Shown here: piece by piece, positions 1 through 6,170 of the stretch
Position numbering within the stretch: position 1 is the stretch's first letter
Layout of the letters: every line of letters begins with the position of its first letter
DNA from: Candidatus Fermentibacteraceae bacterium
Lineage (GTDB): Bacteria; Fermentibacterota; Fermentibacteria; Fermentibacterales; JCC-6
Assembly: GCA_030596465.1 (NCBI GenBank)
Contig: JAUVJW010000126.1
Coordinates: 1-6,170 of the forward strand
Direction of reading: 5' to 3'
DNA length: 6,170 nt
Notes under the pieces: model-generated
The model's database searches: none
The model's input: the letters and a program-made list of their open reading frames with translations, nothing else
What the model was told of the DNA's origin: nothing
Translations under genes and position numbers: made by a program

Positions 1-592
1 AGAATTTTGTTCCAATAAGGGCTCCTGCTACAATTGCACCGCCCGCAATTGCCGCCATGATCAGCAGAAGAAGTGTTGAAGCGAAAGAATTAGCCCCCCA
101 CTTGTAGATGAAACGGACTCTGGTAAGGTGTGTTCCCCATGCAAGAAGTGGATATCCTATGAAGCCAAGAATGGGAACTGGAATGCCGCGTATCAGGAAA
201 ACCATAACCAGCCATGCGGCTGTAGTAAGCAGATAAATCCAGACGGCGTTTCTGGCATGCGATTTGTACCAGCCCATCTGTTCTGCTATTTCCCCCAGTG
301 ATGTCCAGATGAACACTCCCCCGATTACTCCCAGAAATAGTTTATGAGTAAGTCCCCTGAGGGAAAGTGCTGTAGTAAGAGATCCGGCAGCCAGAGTTGC
401 CAGAACAATAAAGAATATTAAAGGAAAACTGTTGAAGCGCTCCTTGCAACTGACAAAAAACCTTGCTCCGAGAAACTGAATCAAAAGAAAAACTGATACC
501 GCGTAAAAAGAAAACAATAATGCCGATGTAACACTTGATCCCTGTACCGGCTGGGCGTTGACTGTCTGTGCCAGTATGTTAAATAATTCCAT
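1..592 (-). CDS. Multi-pass membrane protein, N-terminal part (runs off left edge)
   Basis: I translated this frame by hand. It is open from an ATG at 592-590 to the window edge, giving 197 residues without a stop, beginning MELFNILAQTVNAQ. The protein is very hydrophobic, with about six predicted membrane segments at residues 22-42, 57-78, 83-100, 116-134, 137-155 and 169-193. A conserved-looking stretch, SLGEIAEQMGWY, lies between the third and fourth segments, and short basic loops (HLTRVRF, residues 155-161) lie near the fifth. The start is supported by AAGGTGG (complement of 599-605), six bases before the ATG. The protein sits in the inner membrane by inference. I do not recognise the family and no transport or enzyme motif is visible. 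The C-terminus lies outside the window. It is divergent from the lipoprotein-ligase operon, with 74 bp between the start codons. Confidence is high that it is a real gene and low on its role. Confidence 0.8.
   Translation of the reverse strand, partial: MELFNILAQTVNAQPVQGSSVTSALLFSFYAVSVFLLIQFLGARFFVSCKERFNSFPLIFFIVLATLAAGSLTTALSLRGLTHKLFLGVIGGVFIWTSLGEIAEQMGWYKSHARNAVWIYLLTTAAWLVMVFLIRGIPVPILGFIGYPLLAWGTHLTRVRFIYKWGANSFASTLLLLIMAAIAGGAIVAGALIGTKF
558..587 (+). promoter_or_regulatory. Candidate sigma-70 promoter for the lipoprotein-ligA operon
   Basis: A TTGACT box at 558-563 (one mismatch to the -35 consensus) is followed after 18 bp by AATAAT at 582-587 (one mismatch to the -10 consensus). 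This would start transcription near 594 and give a leader of about 70 bases before the lipoprotein ATG at 667. The promoter lies within the first codons of the divergent membrane-protein gene, so the two transcription units would overlap at their 5' ends. It is a pattern match only. Confidence 0.4.
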
Positions 593-631
593 TGACTCCC
601 ACCTTTCCAGATGTGGGAAACTAAGTGAATT

Positions 632-645
632 TTGACGATAGTCAA
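632..645. promoter_or_regulatory. Palindrome in divergent gap, possible operator
   Basis: TTGAC at 632-636 and GTCAA at 641-645 form a perfect inverted repeat with a 4-base GATA spacer. It lies between the two divergent genes, 21 bases before the lipoprotein start and 40 bases upstream of the membrane-protein start. Read on the minus strand it also contains TTGACT, a possible -35 box for the membrane-protein gene, but no good -10 box follows. It may be an operator or chance; the arms are short. Confidence 0.25.
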
Positions 646-666
646 CCCTGAGGGAGCGAGAGTACA

Positions 667-2670
667 ATGAAGTTTGTTTCGGTGGTCTGGATTCCGTTTG
701 TGCTTCTTCTGTTGTCCTGCGGAGATAGAGATATTTCCGCGATAACTTCTGATACTCAAAACAGGTATCAAATGTTACATCATGGGCCATGGTCTGTTCA
801 GCACGATTCTCTGGATAATACAGTGATGAAGTCTGATCTTACTTTTATAAGCACTGCCGTTGCATCGCAGGGAGGTGCGGTTGATTCTCTAAATTACGGC
901 AGTTCTCTTCCGGACTCACTCCGGTTTAACAAGGAGTGGTATGTTGGTGGTTCTGCTGTTCTGGTTTTTTCAGTGACAATTCCCGATCGCGGGGATGAAC
1001 AACTTATCAGAAGCGCCAGGGCAGTTTGTGAGGGGGCTTTGATTGTGACTCCAGAGGGGCTCAGATCGGTTTTCCTTTCAGACAGAACAGGTACTGATAT
1101 TGATACGGAACGGGCTTCCACCGCAGTTGAACCACCTCCGGATGTGACTCATCACCTTATGGTGTATTATCAGCACGACAGTACAGCCAGCAGCCTTGAG
1201 ATAATTGACTCTCTGGTTGTGGATTTCAGTGAAAGCAATGCGGACTCAATGGCTTTTTCTTTCATACACAGAGATACCAGTTCGGTTATTTCGTCAACCG
1301 CAGGCATATTCAGAAGAGACAGTACTCAAAATCAGTACCTCTGTTTTGCGGATTCGTCAGGAGTGTATACCGGAGTATTTCGCAACCAGTTTCAGATCAA
1401 TATTCCTTATCTTGACTCCCGGGGGAGAGTCAGTGTTCAGTCCAGACTTACTTCAGCATATCTGTCCGGAGATGGCTATTGTCCGATTTCAGCAGCACCG
1501 GCCCGGTATGTTGTTCGGATGTTTCTTCCTGATTCCATCTCATCCTGGACACCTCTTGAGAAAGGTGAAACCCAGGATGAATGGTATTCCGGTCCCGGAG
1601 GGATTGTGGGCGGGCTTCCCATCGCCATTGGTAATTACACAGAGAGCACGCTGTTTCCAAGGTATCGAATGCTGATTTTCGCAGGTTCTCCGATTTCTTC
1701 ACTTGACAGCATTGCAGTGGAAAAAATAGCATCGGTATTGAGAAGCACCCTTGATTTCCCATCCGTGGAGTTCAGCTTTGTTGAAGTAATTAATCCCAGT
1801 GGTTCCGTTGTTACTTCAGCTTTCGGTGGAATGCTGTTCTCCAGAGGTTCTCTTGAGAGCCTGGCTGATGTTTCAGTGTGGGATGAAAATCTGGTAAACG
1901 GTGTTGTTCCTGCTGGCAGTGAGATTCTTATAGGGGCGGCAAAAGGAATTCTGGTACAGTCTCTCCAGTTGGATCCAGTTGTATCTGATATGCTGGCAGC
2001 ATGGATTCCTTTAAGATATTACACCGCGAATACCGATAATGAGCCAGGTATTGCTGTGATGAGAAATGCGTATTTAAAATACTATCTTTTTAATACGGAA
2101 AATCTCGGCGGAAACGGGAATACGCCTGTTATCGCAGAGTATGCTCTGGGGGATCCAATGTTGAATGATTCACCACTGAGACCTTTTGTGGCAGGGGGTA
2201 AGGGTGTCATTATCATGGAGTATCTTAACTCTTTAAGAATGTTAAACCGACTGCCTTATCTGCTTCAGGATTTTACACACGCTTCCAGCGGTAACTTCTG
2301 GCTGAAAATTTCTTCCAGTCTCAGGGTATACAGAGGTACAGATAAATATGACCTTCTCAGAGCCCTTCTGTATCAACCGGGAATCCCCCAGATTCATGTG
2401 AAGTGGTGGGAAGAGGATGAAATGATTCTTATTGATATGAACGAAATTCAGCCGGGATTACCCTTCAACCTGGAATTCAGTGAGTGTCAAATAAATCTTA
2501 CCGATACAACTATCACCAGAACTCTGATGCCCTCAATTGAACCGGGACTTCTGCAGTGTACTACTGATCCCGTGGGATATGGACATGTCAGTACAATTGA
2601 TCTAAACTATACCGGCGTGATTCCCGCGGACATAATGTATACAAGGGTTTTCCCGGGAGAGTTGGAATGA
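667..2670 (+). CDS. Predicted lipoprotein with degenerate M1-peptidase-like fold
   Basis: The protein has 667 residues. The N-terminus is a lipoprotein signal: Lys2, a hydrophobic run (residues 4-16) and lipobox LLSC with the lipidated Cys at 18, followed by Gly. The mature protein is therefore expected to be membrane-anchored outside the cytoplasm. Residues ~35-325 look beta-rich and end in a segment resembling the end of the M1 aminopeptidase N-domain (YCPISAAPARYVV, then EWYSGP and LPIAIGNY). Residues ~350-475 follow the M1 catalytic-domain outline: a helix, a strand FSFVEVINPSG, GGMLFS, then a helix, and NEPGIAV where M1 enzymes carry the zinc-ligand Glu. Residues 507-535 and 570-610 resemble the M1 helical C-terminal part (GGKGVIIMEYL; YQPGIPQIHV). 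The HExxH motif is absent; the matching helix reads ILVQSLQLD (428-436). I infer a non-catalytic relative, but similarity was judged by eye only. AGGGAG at 651-656 supports the start. The gene overlaps ligA by 4 bp. Confidence 0.85.
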   Translation: MKFVSVVWIPFVLLLLSCGDRDISAITSDTQNRYQMLHHGPWSVQHDSLDNTVMKSDLTFISTAVASQGGAVDSLNYGSSLPDSLRFNKEWYVGGSAVLVFSVTIPDRGDEQLIRSARAVCEGALIVTPEGLRSVFLSDRTGTDIDTERASTAVEPPPDVTHHLMVYYQHDSTASSLEIIDSLVVDFSESNADSMAFSFIHRDTSSVISSTAGIFRRDSTQNQYLCFADSSGVYTGVFRNQFQINIPYLDSRGRVSVQSRLTSAYLSGDGYCPISAAPARYVVRMFLPDSISSWTPLEKGETQDEWYSGPGGIVGGLPIAIGNYTESTLFPRYRMLIFAGSPISSLDSIAVEKIASVLRSTLDFPSVEFSFVEVINPSGSVVTSAFGGMLFSRGSLESLADVSVWDENLVNGVVPAGSEILIGAAKGILVQSLQLDPVVSDMLAAWIPLRYYTANTDNEPGIAVMRNAYLKYYLFNTENLGGNGNTPVIAEYALGDPMLNDSPLRPFVAGGKGVIIMEYLNSLRMLNRLPYLLQDFTHASSGNFWLKISSSLRVYRGTDKYDLLRALLYQPGIPQIHVKWWEEDEMILIDMNEIQPGLPFNLEFSECQINLTDTTITRTLMPSIEPGLLQCTTDPVGYGHVSTIDLNYTGVIPADIMYTRVFPGELE

Positions 2671-4649
2671 AGCCATTCAGAGAAATCTCCAATCTTACCG
2701 CGTTGATAAGGAAATACAACCGTCAGTACTATACAGGAAATGTATCTGAAATAAGCGATGAAGAGTACGATGCCTTAATGAACAGGCTTCTCTTTCTTGA
2801 GCGGGAAAACCCGGAACTTCGCAACGATGATTCTCCTACTGCACGGGTAGGTTCCGCACCGCTGTCAAGTTTTTCCACAGTTACCCATGACCCGCCTATG
2901 CTCAGTTTATCCAATGTGTTCAGCAGGGAGGATTTTTTTGCTTTCCATGCCAGGATAGTATCGGAGCTGGAAGTCGACCATGTGGAGTATTCAGTTGAGC
3001 CGAAACTGGATGGGGTTTCCCTTTCTCTTGTCTACGAGAACTCTGTGCTTGTCAGGGCAGGCACCAGGGGTGACGGAGTCAGGGGAGAGAATGTTACGGA
3101 AAACGCAAGAACCATTCGCTCTATTCCTCTGAAATTGAATTCAGATAAACCGCTCAATGTGGAAATAAGAGGCGAAGTTTTTTTCATGATGAAAAATTTC
3201 CGGAAAATGAATCGGAAAAGGGAAGGAGTGGGAGAATCTCCATTCGCCAATCCCAGAAACGCCACCAGCGGGTCACTGCGTCAGTTGGACAGTGCTGTTA
3301 CGGCTGGCAGACCCCTTTCCTTTATTGCATACGCTACAGGTCCGTATCCTCCTGGAATGGAAACACAGGAGGATTTCTTTAAGAAACTTCAACTGTGGGG
3401 TTTTATGGTTAATCCGCATAACAGAATCTGTACTTCTCCGGAACAGGTCACAGCTGTTTACGATAACCTTGTTAAAGCAAGGGCCGATCTTCCCATGGAA
3501 ATTGACGGAATGGTTATCAAACTCAACAGTTTTTCTCGGAGAGAAGAAGTGGGCTTCCTCTCCCGTGCTCCCCGGTGGGCCACCTCATGGAAATTCCATG
3601 CAGAGGAGATGGCTACCACTCTGATTGGAATAGAGGTGCAGGTGGGTCGCACAGGCAGGCTCACGCCTGTTGCCAGACTTGAGCCGGTGCGGGTTGGCGG
3701 TGTGGTTGTCACCAATGCAACTTTGCACAATCAGGATGAAGTGATCCGAAAGGATGTCAGAGTGGGCGATATCGTTCTGGTGCGCCGTGCCGGTGATGTG
3801 ATTCCCGAAGTAGTAACAAGTCTCCCGCCTGAAGACGGGATCAGAGGAGAGGTGTTCCGGATGCCGGATGAATGCCCCGTCTGCAACGGCCCTGTCGTGC
3901 AGCCGGAGGGTGAGGTTAACCTGTACTGCATTAACCCCTCCTGCGAAGCCAGAATCAGAAAAAGTCTTGAGCACTGGGCCTCAAGAAAGGCTCTTGATAT
4001 TGAGGGGCTGGGGAGGAAACTCTGCGAGCAGCTTGTTGATGCCGGTATGGTAAGATCCATCGCGGATATCTACAGCCTCAACTATCATGAACTCACCGCT
4101 CTTGAAAGAATGGGTGAGTTGAGGGCGACAAATTTGTTTGCTGCATTGGGAAAAAGCAGGAAAAGTTCCCTGAGCCGTTTTTTAACAGGTCTCGGTATTC
4201 CGGGAGTGGGCGAGGTGGCCTCCCGGGATACAGCAGCGGAATTCAAAAACCTGGAAGCCCTTGGAAATGCCACAGAGGAAGAACTGACAGCAGTAAAGGG
4301 AATAGGCCCGATCACCGCTTCATCTATAAGAAGATTTTTCACAAATCCTGTAACATCCGCAGTGGTCAATCAATTGATTAAAGCCGGTTTTTGCCCGATT
4401 GAGGAAAACACTGACAGGGGTACATTTCTGGAGGGCGAAACCATTGTTTTTACAGGAACACTTGTGATGCCCAGACAGAAGGCGAAACAACTTGCAATGA
4501 AAGCCGGAGCAAAGGTAACAGGCACCATCACCGGTAAAACCACAATTCTGGTCGCGGGAGAGAATGTCGGTTCAAAGCTGAAGAAAGCAGAGAAACTCGG
4601 CATAAGAGTGGTGTCTGAAGAGGAGTTTCTTCATTCGATCTCCCGCTGA
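2667..4649 (+). CDS. ligA: NAD+-dependent DNA ligase LigA
   Basis: It seals nicks in duplex DNA during replication and repair, using NAD+ to form a ligase-AMP intermediate. At 660 residues it is close to the E. coli enzyme (671). The domains are complete and in order. Domain Ia (1-65) includes YYTGN and EEYDALMNRL; SPT (56-58) and HDPPMLSL (74-81) follow. The adenylation domain has the nucleophile Lys113 in EPKLDG, TRGDG (133-137), EIRGEVF (166-172), NPRNATSG (195-202), EIDGMVIK (278-285) and SWKF with Lys309. The OB fold carries VGRTGRLTPVA (326-336) and ATLHN (351-355). A four-Cys zinc finger uses Cys403, 406, 421 and 426. Helix-hairpin-helix repeats occupy ~440-560 (including GLGIPGVGE and VKGIGPITA), and a C-terminal BRCT domain spans ~585-660. 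The ATG overlaps the lipoprotein stop (ATGA), with GGGAGAG at 2655-2661 five bases upstream, which suggests translational coupling. No key residue is missing. Confidence 0.98.
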   Translation: MKPFREISNLTALIRKYNRQYYTGNVSEISDEEYDALMNRLLFLERENPELRNDDSPTARVGSAPLSSFSTVTHDPPMLSLSNVFSREDFFAFHARIVSELEVDHVEYSVEPKLDGVSLSLVYENSVLVRAGTRGDGVRGENVTENARTIRSIPLKLNSDKPLNVEIRGEVFFMMKNFRKMNRKREGVGESPFANPRNATSGSLRQLDSAVTAGRPLSFIAYATGPYPPGMETQEDFFKKLQLWGFMVNPHNRICTSPEQVTAVYDNLVKARADLPMEIDGMVIKLNSFSRREEVGFLSRAPRWATSWKFHAEEMATTLIGIEVQVGRTGRLTPVARLEPVRVGGVVVTNATLHNQDEVIRKDVRVGDIVLVRRAGDVIPEVVTSLPPEDGIRGEVFRMPDECPVCNGPVVQPEGEVNLYCINPSCEARIRKSLEHWASRKALDIEGLGRKLCEQLVDAGMVRSIADIYSLNYHELTALERMGELRATNLFAALGKSRKSSLSRFLTGLGIPGVGEVASRDTAAEFKNLEALGNATEEELTAVKGIGPITASSIRRFFTNPVTSAVVNQLIKAGFCPIEENTDRGTFLEGETIVFTGTLVMPRQKAKQLAMKAGAKVTGTITGKTTILVAGENVGSKLKKAEKLGIRVVSEEEFLHSISR

Positions 4650-4834
4650 AGAATCTGCGAGATTCGGAGAGCTTCCATTCTCGTATGTACAGAGGTACTG
4701 ATCCTCTGGAATTTCAGGAACCGGCCAGATCATGCCGGGTATCATCAGAATGATTGCCGTGATGGATATTTTTCTTTCTTTCTCCAAATGGAAAGTCAGC
4801 GCCGCATCATGTAATGCGGCGCTGTTGATCTGTA
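4650..4834. other. Convergent intergenic gap between ligA and serC
   Basis: These 185 bp contain no convincing gene. Three weak stems lie on the ligA side: GAATCT/AGATTC with a 3-base loop at 4651-4665, CAGAGG/CCTCTG with a 7-base loop at 4690-4708, and CCGGC/GCCGG with an 8-base loop at 4721-4738. A pyrimidine-rich tract follows at 4768-4785 on the plus strand. None of the stems is directly followed by a run of T, so no intrinsic terminator for ligA can be named confidently. The strong hairpin nearest serC is listed separately. Confidence 0.6.
4797..4824 (-). terminator. Strong hairpin downstream of serC, probable terminator
   Basis: An 11-bp perfect GC-rich stem (CAGCGCCGCAT at 4797-4807 pairing with ATGCGGCGCTG at 4814-4824) encloses a 6-base loop, 11 bp past the serC stop codon. 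In the serC direction it is followed by ACTTTCCATTT, a poor but T-containing tail. In the ligA direction there is no T-run. It probably ends serC transcription or stabilises the 3' end of its mRNA, and might act for both converging units. Confidence 0.55.
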
Positions 4835-5923
4835 TCAGTTCTTTGCCTTGAAGTTGTTCATGAAGTCAACAAGGGTGGAAACTGATTCGAAGGAAACCGC
4901 ATTGTATGTGGAAGCGCGGCATCCGCCGACTGAGCGGTGTCCCTTTAGACCCAGGAGATTCTTCTCTGCACCTTCGGCGATGAACTTTTTTTCCAGTTCT
5001 TCGGTTGGAAGACGGAAAGTAACATTCATGAAGCTTCTGCTGGCAACATCCTGTACATGAGGCTTGTAAAAGCCGTTGCTGTTGTCCATGGTTCCGTAGA
5101 GAAGATCGGCTTTTTTCTTGTTCAAAGCAGAGATACCCTCAAGGCCGCCGTTTTCAAGTATCCACTCCATCACAAGACCAATAACGAACACAGGAAGGCT
5201 TGGTGGTGTATTGAACAGGCTGTCCTTGGCAATGTGGGTTCTGTAGTTGACCATTGTTGGGATGTCTTCTCTTGCCTGGTCAGCAAAGCTTTTCTTTATG
5301 ACTATTGCTACGGCTCCAGCTGGTCCGATATTTTTCTGAGCGCCTGCGTAGATCATGCTGAATTTACTGAAATCCATGGAATGTGAGAGGAAATCGCTGG
5401 ACATGTCGCAGATATGAGGTACATCGCCTGTGTCAGGGAAACTCCACATTTCAGTACCGTAAATGGTATTGTTGCTGGTGGTGTGAACATAAGCGGCGCC
5501 AGGGGTAAGATTAAACTCTCTCGGGATGTAGGAGAAGAGTTTGTCTTCACTTGAAGCGGCAATATTAATTTTTCCGAAATACTTCGCTTCCTTGATGGCT
5601 TTTTTAGACCATACACCTGTATTTACATAGTCAGCGGTCATACCTTCTTTGAGGAAGTTGAAAGGAATGTGAAAAAACTGTGAACTTGCGCCGCCGCCAA
5701 CGAACAGTACGGCGTATTCTTCCGGGTTGAGCCCCATAATCTTTAACATGTTGTTCTGAGTATTCTTGAACATCTTATCGAAAGGCTTGGATCGGTGGGA
5801 TATCTCCATGACAGACATACCCTGTCCGTCAAACTCGAGAACTCCCATTTCTGCTGTTTTTTTTACCACTTCGCAGGGAAGTGCTGCGGGTCCGGCAAAG
5901 AAGTTATGTACTCTGCGAGCCAT
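4835..5923 (-). CDS. serC: Phosphoserine aminotransferase SerC
   Basis: It is a PLP enzyme of the cytosol that converts 3-phosphohydroxypyruvate and glutamate to phosphoserine, the second step of serine synthesis; the family can also act in pyridoxal phosphate synthesis. Numbered from the chosen start the protein has 362 residues, the same length as E. coli SerC. Visible motifs: NFFAGPAALP (7-16), SHRS (42-45), GGGAS (76-80, cofactor phosphate), Trp105 (stacks on the ring), NNTIYG (151-156), Asp173 in CDMSSD (pyridine nitrogen), Lys197 in AGAQKN (Schiff base) and GHRSVGGCRAS (328-338, substrate phosphate). The longer ATG at 5935 would add only MEAV; its codons contain the GGAGG ribosome site (complement of 5929-5933), five bases before the ATG at 5923, so 5923 is preferred. 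It converges on ligA, has its own promoter, and is followed by a hairpin, so it is probably monocistronic. Confidence 0.97.
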   Translation of the reverse strand: MARRVHNFFAGPAALPCEVVKKTAEMGVLEFDGQGMSVMEISHRSKPFDKMFKNTQNNMLKIMGLNPEEYAVLFVGGGASSQFFHIPFNFLKEGMTADYVNTGVWSKKAIKEAKYFGKINIAASSEDKLFSYIPREFNLTPGAAYVHTTSNNTIYGTEMWSFPDTGDVPHICDMSSDFLSHSMDFSKFSMIYAGAQKNIGPAGAVAIVIKKSFADQAREDIPTMVNYRTHIAKDSLFNTPPSLPVFVIGLVMEWILENGGLEGISALNKKKADLLYGTMDNSNGFYKPHVQDVASRSFMNVTFRLPTEELEKKFIAEGAEKNLLGLKGHRSVGGCRASTYNAVSFESVSTLVDFMNNFKAKN

Positions 5924-5928
5924 TACTG

Positions 5929-5933
5929 CCTCC
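5929..5933 (-). promoter_or_regulatory. Shine-Dalgarno site deciding the serC start
   Basis: GGAGG on the minus strand lies five bases (CAGTA) before the ATG at 5923-5921. It falls inside the codons of the longer possible reading from 5935, for which no comparable ribosome site is visible upstream (the preceding bases are TTCTTAAGACAA). Confidence 0.8.
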
Positions 5934-5953
5934 ATTTGTCTTAAGAACCATTA

Positions 5954-5983
5954 ATTGTAAGAATCTGCCACAGGGCAGGTGAA
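5954..5983 (-). promoter_or_regulatory. Candidate sigma-70 promoter of serC
   Basis: On the minus strand TTCACC (complement of 5978-5983; two mismatches to TTGACA) is followed after 18 bp by TACAAT (complement of 5954-5959; one mismatch to TATAAT). Transcription would start near 5947, leaving a leader of about 25 bases with the GGAGG site near its end. A 5-bp inverted repeat, CTGCC/GGCAG with a 4-base loop (5965-5978), sits in the spacer and touches the -35 box, so it is a possible operator. A second, weaker pair (TTGCAA, 18 bp, TATGGT) lies further upstream at about 5990-6020. Confidence 0.45.
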
Positions 5984-6011
5984 CACAGGAACCATACAGA
6001 AAGAACCACCG

Positions 6012-6170
6012 TTATTGCAATAGCAGATTATCTGTTAGCCCGGATCCATCACAAGTTTCTTGCTGCAATACCGTATCTCGCTGCACAGCCTTCGTTATAC
6101 TCCTGTCGCCATCCTCAACATACTGCAAGAGTATGCCTGCGGGGTCGCCAGTCGTATGCCTTGGCTGAAC
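6012..6170. other. Unassigned right-edge segment, open on both strands
   Basis: On the minus strand one frame is open from the edge (6170) for 52 codons to a TAA at 6014-6012, reading from VQPRHTTGDPAGILLQYVED to GSGLTDNLLLQ; this could be the C-terminus of a gene upstream of serC. On the plus strand a frame is open from a TAG at 6036-6038 to the edge, reading SLRYTPVAILNILQEYACGV in its middle, with no ATG near its start. Neither translation is recognised. The segment holds short repeats: GTATGCCT at 6131-6138 and 6154-6161, GTCGCCA at 6105-6111 and 6144-6150, and the inverted repeat ATACT/AGTAT at 6120-6134. It could be a gene end, a broken gene or part of a dispersed repeat; the sequence does not decide. 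Confidence 0.3.

Noticed and set aside
632..668. TTGACG and TACAAT as a promoter for the lipoprotein gene.
   Set aside because: The spacing of 25 bp is too long and the -10 box would overlap the start codon.
481..771. A 96-codon minus-strand frame spanning the divergent gap.
   Set aside because: It crosses both 5' gene ends and is out of frame with the membrane protein, which has a proper ribosome site and membrane segments.
1205..1675. A 156-codon plus-strand frame inside the lipoprotein gene.
   Set aside because: It is out of frame with a longer, coherent protein that has a signal sequence, and there is no independent ribosome site.
3585..3974. A 129-codon minus-strand open frame inside ligA.
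   Set aside because: It is antisense to the OB fold and zinc finger of a clearly conserved ligase, and its translation has no recognisable pattern.
4741..4785. ATCAT/ATGAT stem followed by a T-rich tract as a ligA terminator.
   Set aside because: The stem is short and AT-rich, and lies 13 bases before the T tract, which is interrupted by C.
4572..4787. A 71-codon minus-strand frame with a hydrophobic N-terminus that overlaps the end of ligA.
   Set aside because: It starts at TTG with no ribosome site upstream, lies just past the serC hairpin, and a third of it is antisense to the ligA BRCT domain.

Overview
The window reads as ordinary bacterial chromosome of moderate GC content. The genes are tightly packed, have Shine-Dalgarno sites and all start at ATG. 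The 667-residue lipoprotein with a clean lipobox, whose middle and C-terminal parts resemble a degraded M1 peptidase, suggests a diderm bacterium, perhaps an uncultured lineage of the Fibrobacterota/Bacteroidota-like group. That placement is inference from general protein style. There are no rRNA, tRNA, CRISPR or phage genes, and no transposase could be recognised.

Layout, left to right. Positions 1-592 (minus strand) hold the first 197 residues of a multi-pass membrane protein that runs off the left edge. A 74-bp divergent gap follows, containing a short palindrome. A likely promoter for the rightward genes lies inside the 5' end of the membrane-protein gene. Positions 667-2670 (plus) encode a large predicted lipoprotein with the outline of an M1 aminopeptidase but no zinc-binding HExxH motif. 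It overlaps by 4 bp (ATGA) with 2667-4649 (plus), a complete NAD+-dependent DNA ligase (ligA). A 185-bp convergent gap follows, with several short hairpins and one strong 11-bp stem. Positions 4835-5923 (minus) encode a complete phosphoserine aminotransferase (serC), preceded by a recognisable promoter. The last ~160 bp (6012-6170) are unassigned: open in one frame on each strand and rich in short repeats.

The lipoprotein and ligase genes appear to be translationally coupled in one operon, although no shared function is obvious. serC is probably transcribed alone and supplies serine from 3-phosphohydroxypyruvate. No new defence, mobile or regulatory system is evident. The points most worth a second look are the catalytically dead M1-like lipoprotein fused in expression to ligA, and the unexplained segment at the right edge.
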